Shown: positions 25,616 to 33,649 of the stretch, one piece after another
How the letters are laid out: each line of letters opens with the position of its first letter
Numbering within the stretch: position 1 is the stretch's first letter
Assembly (NCBI GenBank): GCA_030432295.1
Contig: JAUIHI010000033.1
Coordinates: 1-64,000, forward strand
Length of the DNA stretch: 64,000 nt
Source: Anaerolineae bacterium
Lineage (GTDB): Bacteria; Chloroflexota; Anaerolineae; Caldilineales; Caldilineaceae
Direction: 5' to 3'
Translations under genes and position numbers: made by a program
The notes under the pieces: generated by a model
Seen by the model: only the letters and a program-made list of their open reading frames with translations
Told to the model about the DNA's origin: nothing
Database searches by the model: none

Positions 25616-26989
25616 ATGCGTACGCATCGCGGACTATCTGTCCATCTGGCTCGTGCAGGTTTCAGCGCGGCACTGCTGGCGCTGGCTGTTTTGCTGGCGG
25701 CAATCTTCAATGGCGGCACAGCCCAGGCCCAGGGCACTGTGACGCCTCGCCACACAGACCCCTTCTGGGTGGCCTCCTATTGGAACAATACGACTCTCAG
25801 CGGCACGCCAGTCCTTGTTCAGGAGGAGCGCAATCTGGCCTATGAGTGGGGCACAGGTTCGCCCCATCCGTCGGTCAACAGCGACAATTTCTCGGCACGC
25901 TGGGCGCGCTATATCGATGTGACCCCCGGCGAATACACTTTCATCGCGGTCAGCGACGACGGCATCCGCGTGCGGGTGGACGGGGACCTGGTGATCGATG
26001 CCTGGTCGGATCACAGCGCCACACGCTTCACCGGCACGAAAAGTCTGAGCGCAGGCCATCATTTGGTGGAAGTGGAGTATTACGAAAAGAGTGGTCTGGC
26101 GGTGGCTAATGTCTCCTGGCAGGCAGGGCCGCCCCCCATCACCAACTGGAAGGGCGAATACTTCAACAACAAATCCCTGAGCGGCACGCCGGTTGTGGTG
26201 CGCAACGACGCCGCCATCAATTTCAATTGGGGCGTGGACAGTCCGGCGCTGGGTGTGACCCCCGACAACTTCTCGGCCCGGTGGAGCCAGAACCTGACGC
26301 TGGCTGCGGGAATGTACCGCTTCCGCATGACGGTGGACGACGGGGCACGGCTCTTTGTCAACGGCCACACCCTCATCGACGCCTGGAAGACACAGGCTGC
26401 CACCGAATATACGGGCGACATCTATCTGCCCGGCGGTGCGGTGACTGTGCAGATGGAGTATTATGAGGAGGGAGGCAGCGCGGTGGCCCGGCTGGTCTGG
26501 GAGAAAGTGGGCAGCAATCCCGGCCCGACAGCGACCCCTTCGCCCACGCCGGTTCCTCCGGCCACGGGTGCGGTAGTGGTGGACAATCGGGATGCGGGCT
26601 TTATGCGAGGGGGCACTGCCTCTGGCTGGGGCAGCGCCAACGAGGGCTACAACGGCCATCTCTACTGGACCCAGAACAACGACTGGGCGCGGCCCGGCTA
26701 CAATTGGGGGCGTTGGTATCCGACACTGAGCGCAGGTCGTTACGAAGTCTTTGTCTATATTCCGGACCGCTACACCACCAGCGCCAACGCCCGCTATTGG
26801 ATTTCCCACGGGGCCGGTTTCACCCAGCGGCTGGTGAACCAGTCGGCCTACAGCGATGAGTGGGTCTCCCTGGGAACCTACACCTTCCAGGGCGACAATC
26901 GGGATTACGTCTCCCTGGCCGATGTGACGGGGGAGACGTATCTGTCGAGGCTGCTGGCTTGGGACGCTATGAAGTTTGTGCCGAAGTAA
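25616..26989 (+). CDS. Secreted protein with two PA14 domains and a golvesin-like C-terminal domain
   Basis: 457 residues. ATG 25616 follows GAAGGAGAAAAACT. A signal peptide (LALAVLLAAIFNGGTAQAQ) ends near residue 41. PA14 domain 1 (about 48-175) has VASYWNNTTLSGTPVLVQ, SARWARYIDVTPGEYTFI, DDGIRVRVDGDLVIDAW and HHLVEVEYYEKSG. PA14 domain 2 (about 180-305) repeats this with WKGEYFNNKSLSGTPVVV and DDGARLFVNGHTLIDAW. A Thr/Pro linker leads to a C-terminal golvesin/Xly-like domain (YEVFVYIPDRYTTSANARYW). PA14 domains bind carbohydrate in many surface proteins. No catalytic residues are seen, and no membrane anchor, so the protein is probably secreted or cell-wall associated. Confidence 0.85.
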   Translation: MRTHRGLSVHLARAGFSAALLALAVLLAAIFNGGTAQAQGTVTPRHTDPFWVASYWNNTTLSGTPVLVQEERNLAYEWGTGSPHPSVNSDNFSARWARYIDVTPGEYTFIAVSDDGIRVRVDGDLVIDAWSDHSATRFTGTKSLSAGHHLVEVEYYEKSGLAVANVSWQAGPPPITNWKGEYFNNKSLSGTPVVVRNDAAINFNWGVDSPALGVTPDNFSARWSQNLTLAAGMYRFRMTVDDGARLFVNGHTLIDAWKTQAATEYTGDIYLPGGAVTVQMEYYEEGGSAVARLVWEKVGSNPGPTATPSPTPVPPATGAVVVDNRDAGFMRGGTASGWGSANEGYNGHLYWTQNNDWARPGYNWGRWYPTLSAGRYEVFVYIPDRYTTSANARYWISHGAGFTQRLVNQSAYSDEWVSLGTYTFQGDNRDYVSLADVTGETYLSRLLAWDAMKFVPK

Positions 26990-27028
26990 TTGCAAGTGGG
27001 TAGTTACAGGTGGCAGGTGGAAAGTAAA

Positions 27029-27058
27029 GGCCGGGCGATTATCGCCCGGCCTTTTTTG
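27029..27058 (+). terminator. Strong intrinsic terminator after the PA14 gene
   Basis: GGCCGGGCGA at 27029-27038 pairs perfectly with TCGCCCGGCC at 27042-27051 over a TTA loop, followed by TTTTTTG. It lies 40 bases after the stop. The minus-strand U-run is short, so it mainly serves the plus strand. Confidence 0.9.
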
Positions 27059-27080
27059 TCGTTAGAATTGCGTCGCTCCT

Positions 27081-28061
27081 CTACCCATACACCGTTTTGA
27101 TCAGCGCCCGGATGTAGCCGTTGGCGTAGGCTTTGCCCAGCAGGTCAGAACGTTCCAATGGGAATTTGGGCGTGTGGTCCATCATAAATGGCCCGTTGAA
27201 GCCGTTGTCCCGGTAGATTTCCATAGCCCGGCGCATGTCGATGTCGCCCTCGTCCATAAAGACTTCGGTGAAGCGGGGCAGTTGGCCCTTCACATTGCGG
27301 AAGTGGACCCAGCCGATTTTGTCCGCTGCGGCCATCTCTGCGATGAAGTCGTAGACCCCCTGGCCCAGAGCTTCGGTCATACAGCCCTGACAAAAGAGCA
27401 TCCGGTTGTTGGGGCTGTCCACCACCCGGAAGTGGTGGCGGAACTGTTCCGGCGTGGAGCAGATTTGGGCCACTCCGCCCAGCGCTTCGGGCACAGGCGG
27501 ATCGTCCGGGTGCAGGGCCATGCGCACCCCTGCCTTCTCCGCCACAGGAATCACCGCTTCCAAAAAGCGCTCTATTCGCTCCATCATTTCGGCTTCGCTT
27601 ACCGCCGGTTCGTGGAGGGGCGGACGGTTCTGCATAAATTCGTCGTAGTCGAAGGTGCTGTATTGCACCCCGCCCCGTCCGATGTCCGATGTGGTGCGGA
27701 AGTTGCCCTTTGGCTTGAAGTTCCAGCCCAGATAGGGAACTCCGGCCCGGCCCAGGGATTCCAGCATCCGACACCAGGCGTCGATGCGGTCATCGGCTTC
27801 CGGCTGGCCCAGGGGAATCTCCGGCCAGCAGGACATAAAAACGTTGTTCAGTTTCATGCCGTGGGCTTCGATCCGTTCTCGTGCCCAGGCGAAACGGTCT
27901 GTGCAATCCTTGCCTGTGCGCAGATCAGCGCCGAGAGATTCGTCGGCCCTGGCCACGCTGGCCCGCAGTTCCAAATGGATGGTGTCCACGCCGATGGCGC
28001 TGTAAAAGGTGAGAATTTCGTCGGTGAAATTGTTCCAGTTCACCTGATCCTGAATGAGCAT
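27081..28061 (-). CDS. uxuA: Mannonate dehydratase
   Basis: 326 residues. UxuA dehydrates D-mannonate to 2-keto-3-deoxygluconate in glucuronate catabolism. It is a TIM-barrel enzyme with a metal centre. Family motifs: DTIHLELRASVARADESLG, GMKLNNVFMSCWPEIPLGQ, YLGWNFKPKGNFRTT, RMALHPDDPPVPEALGGVAQI (metal His-Pro-Asp-Asp-Pro), MLFCQGCMTEALGQ (Cys ligand region), GWVHFRNVKGQLPRFTEVFMDEGDIDM, and the C-terminal FMMDHTPKFPLE. ATG 28061 has AGAGGAG upstream. No hexuronate transporter or isomerase is next to it, so the pathway context is not shown here. Confidence 0.93.
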   Translation of the reverse strand: MLIQDQVNWNNFTDEILTFYSAIGVDTIHLELRASVARADESLGADLRTGKDCTDRFAWARERIEAHGMKLNNVFMSCWPEIPLGQPEADDRIDAWCRMLESLGRAGVPYLGWNFKPKGNFRTTSDIGRGGVQYSTFDYDEFMQNRPPLHEPAVSEAEMMERIERFLEAVIPVAEKAGVRMALHPDDPPVPEALGGVAQICSTPEQFRHHFRVVDSPNNRMLFCQGCMTEALGQGVYDFIAEMAAADKIGWVHFRNVKGQLPRFTEVFMDEGDIDMRRAMEIYRDNGFNGPFMMDHTPKFPLERSDLLGKAYANGYIRALIKTVYG

Positions 28062-28110
28062 TGCCTATACTCCTCTTTGGTGACCCAGCCGTTATTTTTG
28101 CTAAACGGAA

Positions 28111-28160
28111 TGCTGCGTGAAACGTGAAATCATCCGAACTTTTTCACGTTTCACGCAGCA
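28111..28160. repeat. Perfect 19-base inverted repeat between uxuA and the aminotransferase
   Basis: TGCTGCGTGAAACGTGAAA (28111-28129) and its exact reverse complement (28142-28160) flank 12 bases. It lies 26 bases past the aminotransferase stop on the minus strand. No clear U-run follows, so termination is possible but not typical. Confidence 0.8.
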
Positions 28161-28185
28161 TCTTTCACGCTTCACATTTCTTCTC

Positions 28186-29436
28186 TTACCCGTGACGGCG
28201 CATAAATCGCTGCATCCGTTCCAGCGCAATTTCGATGTTCTCCTGGCTGGCCGCATAGGCACAGCGCACGTGCCCTTCGCCGCCCCGACCAAAGGCACTG
28301 CCGGGGATCACGGCCACCTGCTCCTCCAGCAACAGTTTCTCGGCAAATTCGTGCTCGTCCATTCCCGTGCGCTTGACGCTGGGAAAGGCGTAGAACGCGC
28401 CCTTTGGCTCGAAACAGTCCAGACCGATCTCATTCAGTCCGCCCACAATCAGACGGCGGCGGGTGTCGTAGCTGGCAACCATCTCCTGCACGGCCAGTTC
28501 CGCCACCGGGTCTGTGAGGGCCGCCAGCGCCGCTGCCTGCCCTGCGGTGGGCGCGGACATAATCAGATACTGGTGAATCTTGCGCATCGCGCCCAGCAGG
28601 TCCGCGGGGCCAGCCGCGTAGCCGATGCGCCAGCCGGTCATCGCGTAATCTTTGCTCATTCCGCCCAGGTGAATCGTGCGTTCGGCCATACCGGGCAGAC
28701 TGGCAAACATTACGTGCTCGTGTTCGCTGTAGACCAATCGATCGTAGATTTCGTCGGAGATGACCAGCAGGTCGTGCTTTTCGACAACTTTGGCAATCGC
28801 CATCAACTCCTGCCGGTTCATCACCGCGCCGGTGGGATTGCAGGGATAGCCAATCAGCAGCGCCTTTGTGCGGGGGGTGATGGCAGCTTCGATCTGCTCC
28901 GGTGTCACCACAAAATCGTTGGCCGCATAGGTGGGCACATCGACAACTGTGCCCCCGGCCAGAATTACATCCGCAGTGTAGGAGACGAAGCAGGGCTGGG
29001 GCACAATCACCTCATCGCCGGGGTCGAGAATAGCCTGCATGGCCAGATACATAGCCTCGCTCACGCCGACGGTAATCAGCACTTCCTGTTCCGGGTCATA
29101 GGCTGGCCCGCCGTAGCGTCGCTGCAACATTTCGGCCACGGACGCACGCAGTTCCAGCACGCCCGCGTTGGAGGTATAGGCTGTGTCGCCCTGGCGGATG
29201 CTCTCCAGCCCGGCCTGCAAAATCGGGGCGGGCGTGACAAAATTCGGCTCGCCGATGCCCAGGCTGATCACATTTTCCATTGTGGCGGCGATGTCGAAGA
29301 AGCGGCGGATGGCTGAGGGAGCCACCCGATGGATACGTTCGCTCAGGCGGCTGTTGTGGGGTCGGCGCAAGGTGCTATGTCCATTTGTGGGGATGGATTG
29401 ACCCTTCTCGCGGGTCAGTACGGGTGTCGTATTCAT
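28186..29436 (-). CDS. Class I/II PLP-dependent aminotransferase
   Basis: 416 residues. It is a fold-type I aminotransferase using pyridoxal phosphate. Features: VISLGIGEPNFVTPAPI at the start of the core, the cofactor-binding region VLITVGVSEAMYLAMQA, the substrate/cofactor loop IGYPCNPTGAVM, Asp in LLVISDEIYDRLVY, and the Schiff-base lysine in HLGGMSKDYAMTGWRIGY. The C-terminal R-C-A-Y motif (GHVRCAYAAS) contacts substrate carboxylate. It resembles the AspC/AlaA-like subgroup often annotated as aromatic or aspartate aminotransferase; the specificity cannot be told. The N-terminal 30 residues are probably flexible. It stands alone between repeat-rich spacers. Confidence 0.88.
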   Translation of the reverse strand: MNTTPVLTREKGQSIPTNGHSTLRRPHNSRLSERIHRVAPSAIRRFFDIAATMENVISLGIGEPNFVTPAPILQAGLESIRQGDTAYTSNAGVLELRASVAEMLQRRYGGPAYDPEQEVLITVGVSEAMYLAMQAILDPGDEVIVPQPCFVSYTADVILAGGTVVDVPTYAANDFVVTPEQIEAAITPRTKALLIGYPCNPTGAVMNRQELMAIAKVVEKHDLLVISDEIYDRLVYSEHEHVMFASLPGMAERTIHLGGMSKDYAMTGWRIGYAAGPADLLGAMRKIHQYLIMSAPTAGQAAALAALTDPVAELAVQEMVASYDTRRRLIVGGLNEIGLDCFEPKGAFYAFPSVKRTGMDEHEFAEKLLLEEQVAVIPGSAFGRGGEGHVRCAYAASQENIEIALERMQRFMRRHG

Positions 29437-29732
29437 TCGTCGATGCGACCAGTTACGGTCGTCCCTTTCGTTGGAGAGTATCAGGAGAAGCCGAACTTTT
29501 CAGAAAAGTTCGACTTCTGTGAAAAGAAGCGGACAAGCCCTCGTGCGCCGATTGCACGACCCTCAGCAGGCTCCACTGAGCGGTCGCCGGCAGCCGGCAC
29601 TGGCTGCTCTCCGTCGATTGGGGGGATTGGCTGGGTGGGTCATTGGATGTTTCTCAAATAAGGACGAAGGACGACGGACGGAAGACGAACCGCGACACAA
29701 TTTCTGGTTCGTCCATCGTCTTCCGTCTTTCG
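29437..29732. repeat. Repeat-rich spacer upstream of the aminotransferase
   Basis: No gene is supported. At 29487-29517 there is a diverged palindrome of the GAAGTTCGAC family (arms GAAGCCGAACTTTT and AAAAGTTCGACTTC). At about 29661-29737 an imperfect long inverted repeat pairs GACGACGGACGGAAGACGAA with TTCGTCCATCGTCTTCCGTC. The latter lies directly at the gatA stop and may form its 3' end. Confidence 0.6.
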
Positions 29733-31208
29733 TCATGCAAGAATCGGTCTCCGCGCGTGCCACTCGGTCGTCTGTTCGTAGGCGTGGGCCGCGCGCAAAA
29801 TTGTCTCTTCGCCCAGCGACGGCCCTAAAATTTGCAGGCCAATGGGCAGGCTATTGCGGTCAAAGCCGCAGGGGATGCTGATGCCGCACATCCCGCTCAG
29901 GTTCAGGCTGACGGTGAAAATATCGGCCAGATACATCGCGAGGGGATCGTCGGCCTTTTCGCCGATGGGGAAGGCGGTAGTGGGCGAAGTGGGCGAGACG
30001 ATCACATCCACATCGGCAAAGGCCGCCTCAAAATCCCGTTTGATCAGCGTGCGCACCTGCTGGGCTTTGCCGTAATAGGCGTCGTAGTAGCCCGCGCTCA
30101 GCGCGTAGGTTCCCAGCATAATCCGCTGCTTCACCTCCCGGCCAAAGCCCCGCCCCCGCACCTGCCGGTAGTTGTCCAGCAGCCGATCCGCCTTGCCGCC
30201 TGGGCCAAAACGGATGCCGTCGAAGCGAGAAAGGTTGGCACTGGCCTCGGCGGTGGCGATCAGATAGTAGACGGGCAGCGCTTTGTCCGTGTTGGGCAGG
30301 TGGATGGGGACGATCTCTGCGCCCAGCCCGGCCAGGTGCTCGATAGCGGTCCGCACCGCGGTCTCCACATCCGGCTCCATCCCGTCGATGAAATATTCGG
30401 CTGGCACGCCCACCCGCAGCCCGTGGATGTCGCCGGTCAGGCTGGCCGTGTAGTCGGGGACCGGTGCTGGCAGGCTGGTGCTGTCATGTGCGTCGTGGCC
30501 CGCCATCGCATTCAGAATCAGCGCGGCGTCTTCCACATCTTTGGTGATCGGCCCGATCTGGTCCAGACTGCTGCCGTAGGCGATCAGCCCGTAGCGGCTG
30601 ACCCGGCCATAGGAGGGTTTCATTCCTACTACGCCGCAGAGGGAAGCGGGCTGGCGCACGCTGCCGCCTGTGTCCGTGCCCAGGCTGGCCAGGGCCTCGT
30701 CCGCAGCCACAGCCGCCGCGGAGCCACCGCTGCTTCCGCCGGGGACCCGGTCCAGATTCCATGGGTTGTGGGTGGTAAAGTAGCCGCTGTTTTCTGTGCT
30801 GGAACCCATTGCAAATTCGTCGGTGTTGGTCTTGCCGATCACCAGCGCGCCCGCGTCTTTCAATCGCTGCACCGCTGTGGCTGTGTAGGGAGGGCGGTAG
30901 CCTTCCAGAATTTTGCTGCCCGCGGTGGTGACGATCCCTTCGGTGGAAAGCACATCTTTGATCGCCAGGGGAATCCCCAGCAGCGGACGGCTGTCGCCCT
31001 CTGCCCGCAAACGATCGGCTGCTTCCGCCTGTTCCAATGCCTGTTCGCCCGCTACAGTCAGATAGGCGCAGACCTGTCCATCTACCTGCTCTATGCGGGC
31101 CAGGACGGAGCGGGTCAGGTCCACGGCGGAGAAGTCGCCAGAGGTCAGTCCAGCCACCGCCGCGTGTACGGTCAGTTGATAGAGTTCAGTTGCTGTTGTG
31201 TTTTTCAC
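29733..31208 (-). CDS. gatA: Asp-tRNA(Asn)/Glu-tRNA(Gln) amidotransferase subunit A
   Basis: 491 residues. It is the glutaminase subunit of GatCAB, which converts mischarged Glu-tRNA(Gln) (and Asp-tRNA(Asn)) to the correct amide. Amidase-signature residues: catalytic Lys in [10 protein letters not shown], the cis-Ser and nucleophile Ser in [19 protein letters not shown] followed by [14 protein letters not shown], and [20 protein letters not shown]. The start is GTG 31208, preceded by GAGG at seven bases. It follows gatC by 66 bases; that spacer contains a 10-of-11-base hairpin (31236-31265). gatB is not in the window. The pair suggests that the organism lacks a glutaminyl- or asparaginyl-tRNA synthetase, an inference from the family. 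Confidence 0.95.
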   Translation of the reverse strand: MKNTTATELYQLTVHAAVAGLTSGDFSAVDLTRSVLARIEQVDGQVCAYLTVAGEQALEQAEAADRLRAEGDSRPLLGIPLAIKDVLSTEGIVTTAGSKILEGYRPPYTATAVQRLKDAGALVIGKTNTDEFAMGSSTENSGYFTTHNPWNLDRVPGGSSGGSAAAVAADEALASLGTDTGGSVRQPASLCGVVGMKPSYGRVSRYGLIAYGSSLDQIGPITKDVEDAALILNAMAGHDAHDSTSLPAPVPDYTASLTGDIHGLRVGVPAEYFIDGMEPDVETAVRTAIEHLAGLGAEIVPIHLPNTDKALPVYYLIATAEASANLSRFDGIRFGPGGKADRLLDNYRQVRGRGFGREVKQRIMLGTYALSAGYYDAYYGKAQQVRTLIKRDFEAAFADVDVIVSPTSPTTAFPIGEKADDPLAMYLADIFTVSLNLSGMCGISIPCGFDRNSLPIGLQILGPSLGEETILRAAHAYEQTTEWHARRPILA

Positions 31209-31235
31209 GTTCAGCCTCGGTAAAATGCAGTTGCC

Positions 31236-31265
31236 GGGAGCGCCGCCAGGGAAAGCGGTGCTCCC
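31236..31265 (-). other. Hairpin between gatC and gatA
   Basis: GGGAGCGCCGC (31236-31246) pairs with GCGGTGCTCCC (31255-31265) with one wobble. No U-run follows on the minus strand, so it is more likely an mRNA processing or stability element than a terminator. Confidence 0.5.
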
Positions 31266-31274
31266 AGTCCTTTC

Positions 31275-31565
31275 CTATTCTTCAAAGATAGCGCGCACCC
31301 GGAAATAGCCATTTTTGGCATCAGCTGCGTTGGCAACAGCGGCTTCGTTGGGTAGACACTCGCCCAGTTCGTCGTCCCGCATTACATTGCTCAACGGCAA
31401 GACGTAGGGCGTGGGCGGCACGCTGCTGGTATCCACGCCCTGAATCTGTTCGGCATAGTCCAGAATGGCGGAAAGTTGCAGCGCATAGTGGTTGATTTCG
31501 TCGTCGCTCAGTTCCAACTTGGCCAGTTCGGCCACGTGGCGCACTTCTTCGATGCTCAGTTTCAT
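31275..31565 (-). CDS. gatC: Asp-tRNA(Asn)/Glu-tRNA(Gln) amidotransferase subunit C
   Basis: 96 residues from ATG 31565 (GGGAG seven bases upstream). GatC wraps around GatA and stabilises the GatCAB complex. The pattern MKLSIEEVRHVAELAKLELSD, AILDYAEQIQGVDT, PPTPYVLPLSNVMRDDEL, and the C-terminal AKNGYFRVRAIFEE (usually G-x-F-x-V-P-x-I/V-I/L) fits the family in length and order. An upstream start at 31592 would add unrelated residues. It is preceded by tandem intrinsic terminators and a candidate structured RNA, which may regulate the gatCA unit. Confidence 0.93.
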   Translation of the reverse strand: MKLSIEEVRHVAELAKLELSDDEINHYALQLSAILDYAEQIQGVDTSSVPPTPYVLPLSNVMRDDELGECLPNEAAVANAADAKNGYFRVRAIFEE

Positions 31566-31592
31566 CTGATTTCTCCCGCAATCAACGCGCAC

Positions 31593-31623
31593 AAAAAAAC
31601 GCCGTGGCAGTCATCCACGGCGT
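31593..31623 (-). terminator. Second of two tandem intrinsic terminators upstream of gatC
   Basis: On the minus strand ACGCCGTGG (31615-31623) pairs with CCACGGCGT (31599-31607) over 7 bases, followed by seven U (31593-31599). It ends 28 bases before gatC. A full terminator so close to a start codon suggests attenuation. Confidence 0.8.
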
Positions 31624-31636
31624 CGCAACTTACAAC

Positions 31637-31668
31637 AAAAACGCCGTGATTTGCATGTGCTCACGGCG
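31637..31668 (-). terminator. First of two tandem intrinsic terminators upstream of gatC
   Basis: On the minus strand CGCCGTGA (31661-31668) pairs with TCACGGCG (31642-31649) over 11 bases, followed by UUUUUG. Its arms share the GCCGTG core with the second terminator, so cross-pairing between the two hairpins is possible. Confidence 0.75.
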
Positions 31669-31783
31669 CTGGTGACAAACAAAATACCGCTACCGGAGCA
31701 CGGGGCTAGCTGCCCATGCGGCCGGTGCGCAGGCAATCCTGCGTTCAAATTCTCCAACACATTTCTGTAGTATTGTCATAATG
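31637..31783 (-). ncRNA. Candidate structured leader or small RNA upstream of gatCA
   Basis: Transcription from the promoter at 31790-31818 would start near 31783. The first bases, UGACAAUAC (31778-31770), can pair with GUA plus UUGUCA at 31687-31673, closing a domain (P1). Inside are P2, a perfect 6-base-pair hairpin CGCAGG-AUUG-CCUGCG (31743-31728), and P3, a long hairpin (ACCGG with CCGGU, GCA with UGC, GGG with CCC; 31726-31692). Two intrinsic terminators follow directly, then gatC. This three-way-junction plan with a terminator is what a riboswitch or attenuator looks like; it could equally be a free ~140-base small RNA. It does not match a class I know (compared by eye with T-box, ZTP, SAM, glycine, TPP, FMN, c-di-GMP). 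Confidence 0.6.
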
Positions 31784-31789
31784 ACGACC

Positions 31790-31818
31790 AGTATAGACGC
31801 CTCAACGCCAGATGTCAA
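31790..31818 (-). promoter_or_regulatory. Near-perfect sigma70 promoter for the gatCA leader
   Basis: On the minus strand TTGACA (31818-31813) and TATACT (31795-31790) are separated by exactly 17 bases. The predicted start near 31783 lies five bases before the first pairing segment of the leader RNA. Confidence 0.85.
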
Positions 31819-31852
31819 AATGGCCGCAGGCCGGATTACCAATCCAGTCAAC

Positions 31853-31892
31853 AAAAAAGCCCCCCGACAAAATAGTCGGAGGGGCCTTTTTT
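31853..31892. terminator. Bidirectional intrinsic terminator
   Basis: A GC-rich stem (CCGAC with GTCGG, extended by CCC with GGG beyond one mismatch) is flanked by AAAAAA on the left and TTTTTT on the right, so it can act on both strands. It insulates the gatCA promoter from the region to its right, although no gene is recognised there that would need it. Confidence 0.75.
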
Positions 31893-32722
31893 GTGGTGAT
31901 GTTCTGAGGTTGGGTTGGACAAACCGGTGGTGAAAATCACAATGGAACTCAGCCCCGAAGGGTACTGCACAGCGTTGGGTAAATCTATTCGATGAGCAGA
32001 TTGTGAAAAGGGTGTGTCTCAGAACGTCAGGCGGATAAGATGGGAATCTGCTCCAAAAAAACAGAGTACATTGGTTGAAACACTACATAGACAGGTTGTA
32101 AAGCAACGATTTAGGAGAGACGAAACCAGACCGCAATACATTCGTGGCTGTGGCGATGTGTGGGAAAACAAGGAAGCGATTGCCTTCCACCTCACATCAA
32201 CCGACACGCTGACTTCTGTTTGCCGGACAACCGCATCTGGCGTATTGTCCCGCTATCAGCGTCGGGCGCTTCCAACAACCAGGCAACCGTGCGTCACGCA
32301 TTGCTGAGTTGTTGTCACCGAAGCCAAATCTTTGATGTCTCTACTATAGCGGAGGTTTGGGTGGATGCCAATGGGACAAAGGTAATGCTTTTTAGCGGAA
32401 AGGGGCAGATAATCTAAATTATTGTTGTTGCGTCGTAAGTTCGCGGGTGGGAGGCCGTTCATCTTTAGAGAACCAATGACAAATTGTAGTCTTCTTTAGT
32501 GGAAAATTAATAGCTTCTGTAACCATTTTGACAGCATCAGTTGCCTTTTATCGGGATAGAATAAGTCAGTAGTTTACAACAATCGGTAGACCGCAACACC
32601 TGCTTATAGCCAATCCGTGACCGGCACGCTGGTCATAGACTTTGCTCGGCGCACTGTGGTCTGCTGATGATCAATCACCAGGTGTTGGCAGATGCATACA
32701 CTGTTAGAAAGCTGAGCGTACT
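31893..32722. other. Gene-poor, AT-richer gap of 830 bases
   Basis: No reading frame here has a recognisable product. The longest plus-strand frame (about 32014-32307) has no Shine-Dalgarno, biased composition or familiar motif. The sequence is visibly richer in A and T than its neighbours, particularly 32400-32560. It may hold decayed foreign genes; no transposase motif, tRNA or terminal repeat was seen. Confidence 0.4.
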
Positions 32723-33463
32723 ATGTCCTGGATTACCTCTATGCCGACAGATGAATCAGCCCACGCTGTCTATGAGGCTGTCGTTCCCGCCGGTCAACAC
32801 AGCCTGCGCGCCCGAATCTACAGACCGGCCAACCCTACCGGATGGGTAATCGTTGGCTATAGTCGCTACTATCGTCAATTTATCCTCTCTGATGCTACAT
32901 TTGGCAACGCGGGGCTGGCTACGATGCACCTGCAACTCCAGCCGCCAGAGATATCCCCTGGCTTGCTGGAATCGGAAATCACCACCCAACTCACCCAACA
33001 ATTGATGCAGTCCACCCAGTGGCTGGGTTCCCAATTCGACGCCAAGCCCTTGCCCATTGGCCTTTTTGGCGCCTATCAGGATGCGGGCGTGGCGTTGAGC
33101 ACGGCTGCATTTTTGAGGAACGATATTGGCGCGGTTGTCTCCTTTCAGGGGCGACCGGAGAATTCGATGAACCATTTGGCCGAAATCACAGCACCCACTC
33201 TGCTTCTGGTCAACCAGAGTGATACTGCTGTGTTGGCCACCAATGTGCAGGCCCGTTGGTGGATGCGTTGTACCAATCAGCTTTCGTTGGTTTCTGGACG
33301 GATGCGCCTGTTGCGCGAAAAAAGCTCTTTTGATGCTGTCAATCAGTTGGCCGGCAATTGGTACATTCGCCATTTGCTGGGCCGTCAGCCGCTTAAAGAT
33401 TTGCCTGGTCAATTGCTGAAAAAATCAGTCGGCCAAGAATGGCTTGGCGAATTGCTCCAATAG
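32723..33463 (+). CDS. Alpha/beta-hydrolase-like protein without a catalytic triad
   Basis: 246 residues. The overall order of strands resembles dienelactone-hydrolase-like proteins: LRARIYRPANPTGWVIVGYS, PIGLFGAYQDAGVALSTAAF, IGAVVSFQGRPENSMNHLAEI, APTLLLVNQSDTAVLATNVQA. The family normally has G-x-S-x-G-A at the nucleophile elbow; here it reads G-A-Y-Q-D-A, so the Ser is missing. The loop that usually carries the catalytic His (A-T-H-x-F/L) reads RMRLLREKSSF. The Asp of NQSDTAVL is kept. It is therefore probably a non-enzymatic or decaying homologue. It lies next to the gene-poor gap, and its composition is less GC-rich than neighbours. Shine-Dalgarno is weak. No strong clue to function. 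Confidence 0.5.
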   Translation: MSWITSMPTDESAHAVYEAVVPAGQHSLRARIYRPANPTGWVIVGYSRYYRQFILSDATFGNAGLATMHLQLQPPEISPGLLESEITTQLTQQLMQSTQWLGSQFDAKPLPIGLFGAYQDAGVALSTAAFLRNDIGAVVSFQGRPENSMNHLAEITAPTLLLVNQSDTAVLATNVQARWWMRCTNQLSLVSGRMRLLREKSSFDAVNQLAGNWYIRHLLGRQPLKDLPGQLLKKSVGQEWLGELLQ

Positions 33464-33538
33464 ACAGCCCAATTCTCCGGTATCCACTCGGCTGATTCCT
33501 CTCGGATCAGCCAGTGTGGCGCGTCCCCTATTTCTGCA

Positions 33539-33567
33539 TTGTTCCTCGCTCCTGCCCGTGCTATACT
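33539..33567 (+). promoter_or_regulatory. Promoter of the SDR/acyl-CoA dehydrogenase cluster
   Basis: TTGTTC at 33539-33544 and TATACT at 33562-33567 are 17 bases apart, giving a start near 33574, 76 bases before the SDR start codon at 33650. Confidence 0.6.
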
Positions 33568-33649
33568 GAAAATAACTACGATTTCCCGGCCTGTCGGCAC
33601 AAAAAGTCACCAGCCCCATGCCCTGGCCCCACAGCTAGCAGGAGCAGCG

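Noticed and set aside
31690-31760. A tRNA-like GTTCAAATTC word on the plus strand
   Set aside because: The T-arm, acceptor and anticodon stems do not form; the pairing fits the minus-strand P2/P3 hairpins instead.
31670-31783. ZTP (pfl) or c-di-GMP-I riboswitch, suggested by CCGCATGGGCA and CTCCGGTAGCGG words
   Set aside because: The obligatory 5' motifs of those classes (GUGACUGGCG-like, or the CACGCACAGGGCAAACC-like stem) are missing.
32014-32307. Short plus-strand frame in the gene-poor gap
   Set aside because: No Shine-Dalgarno, no recognised motif, no coding-like composition.
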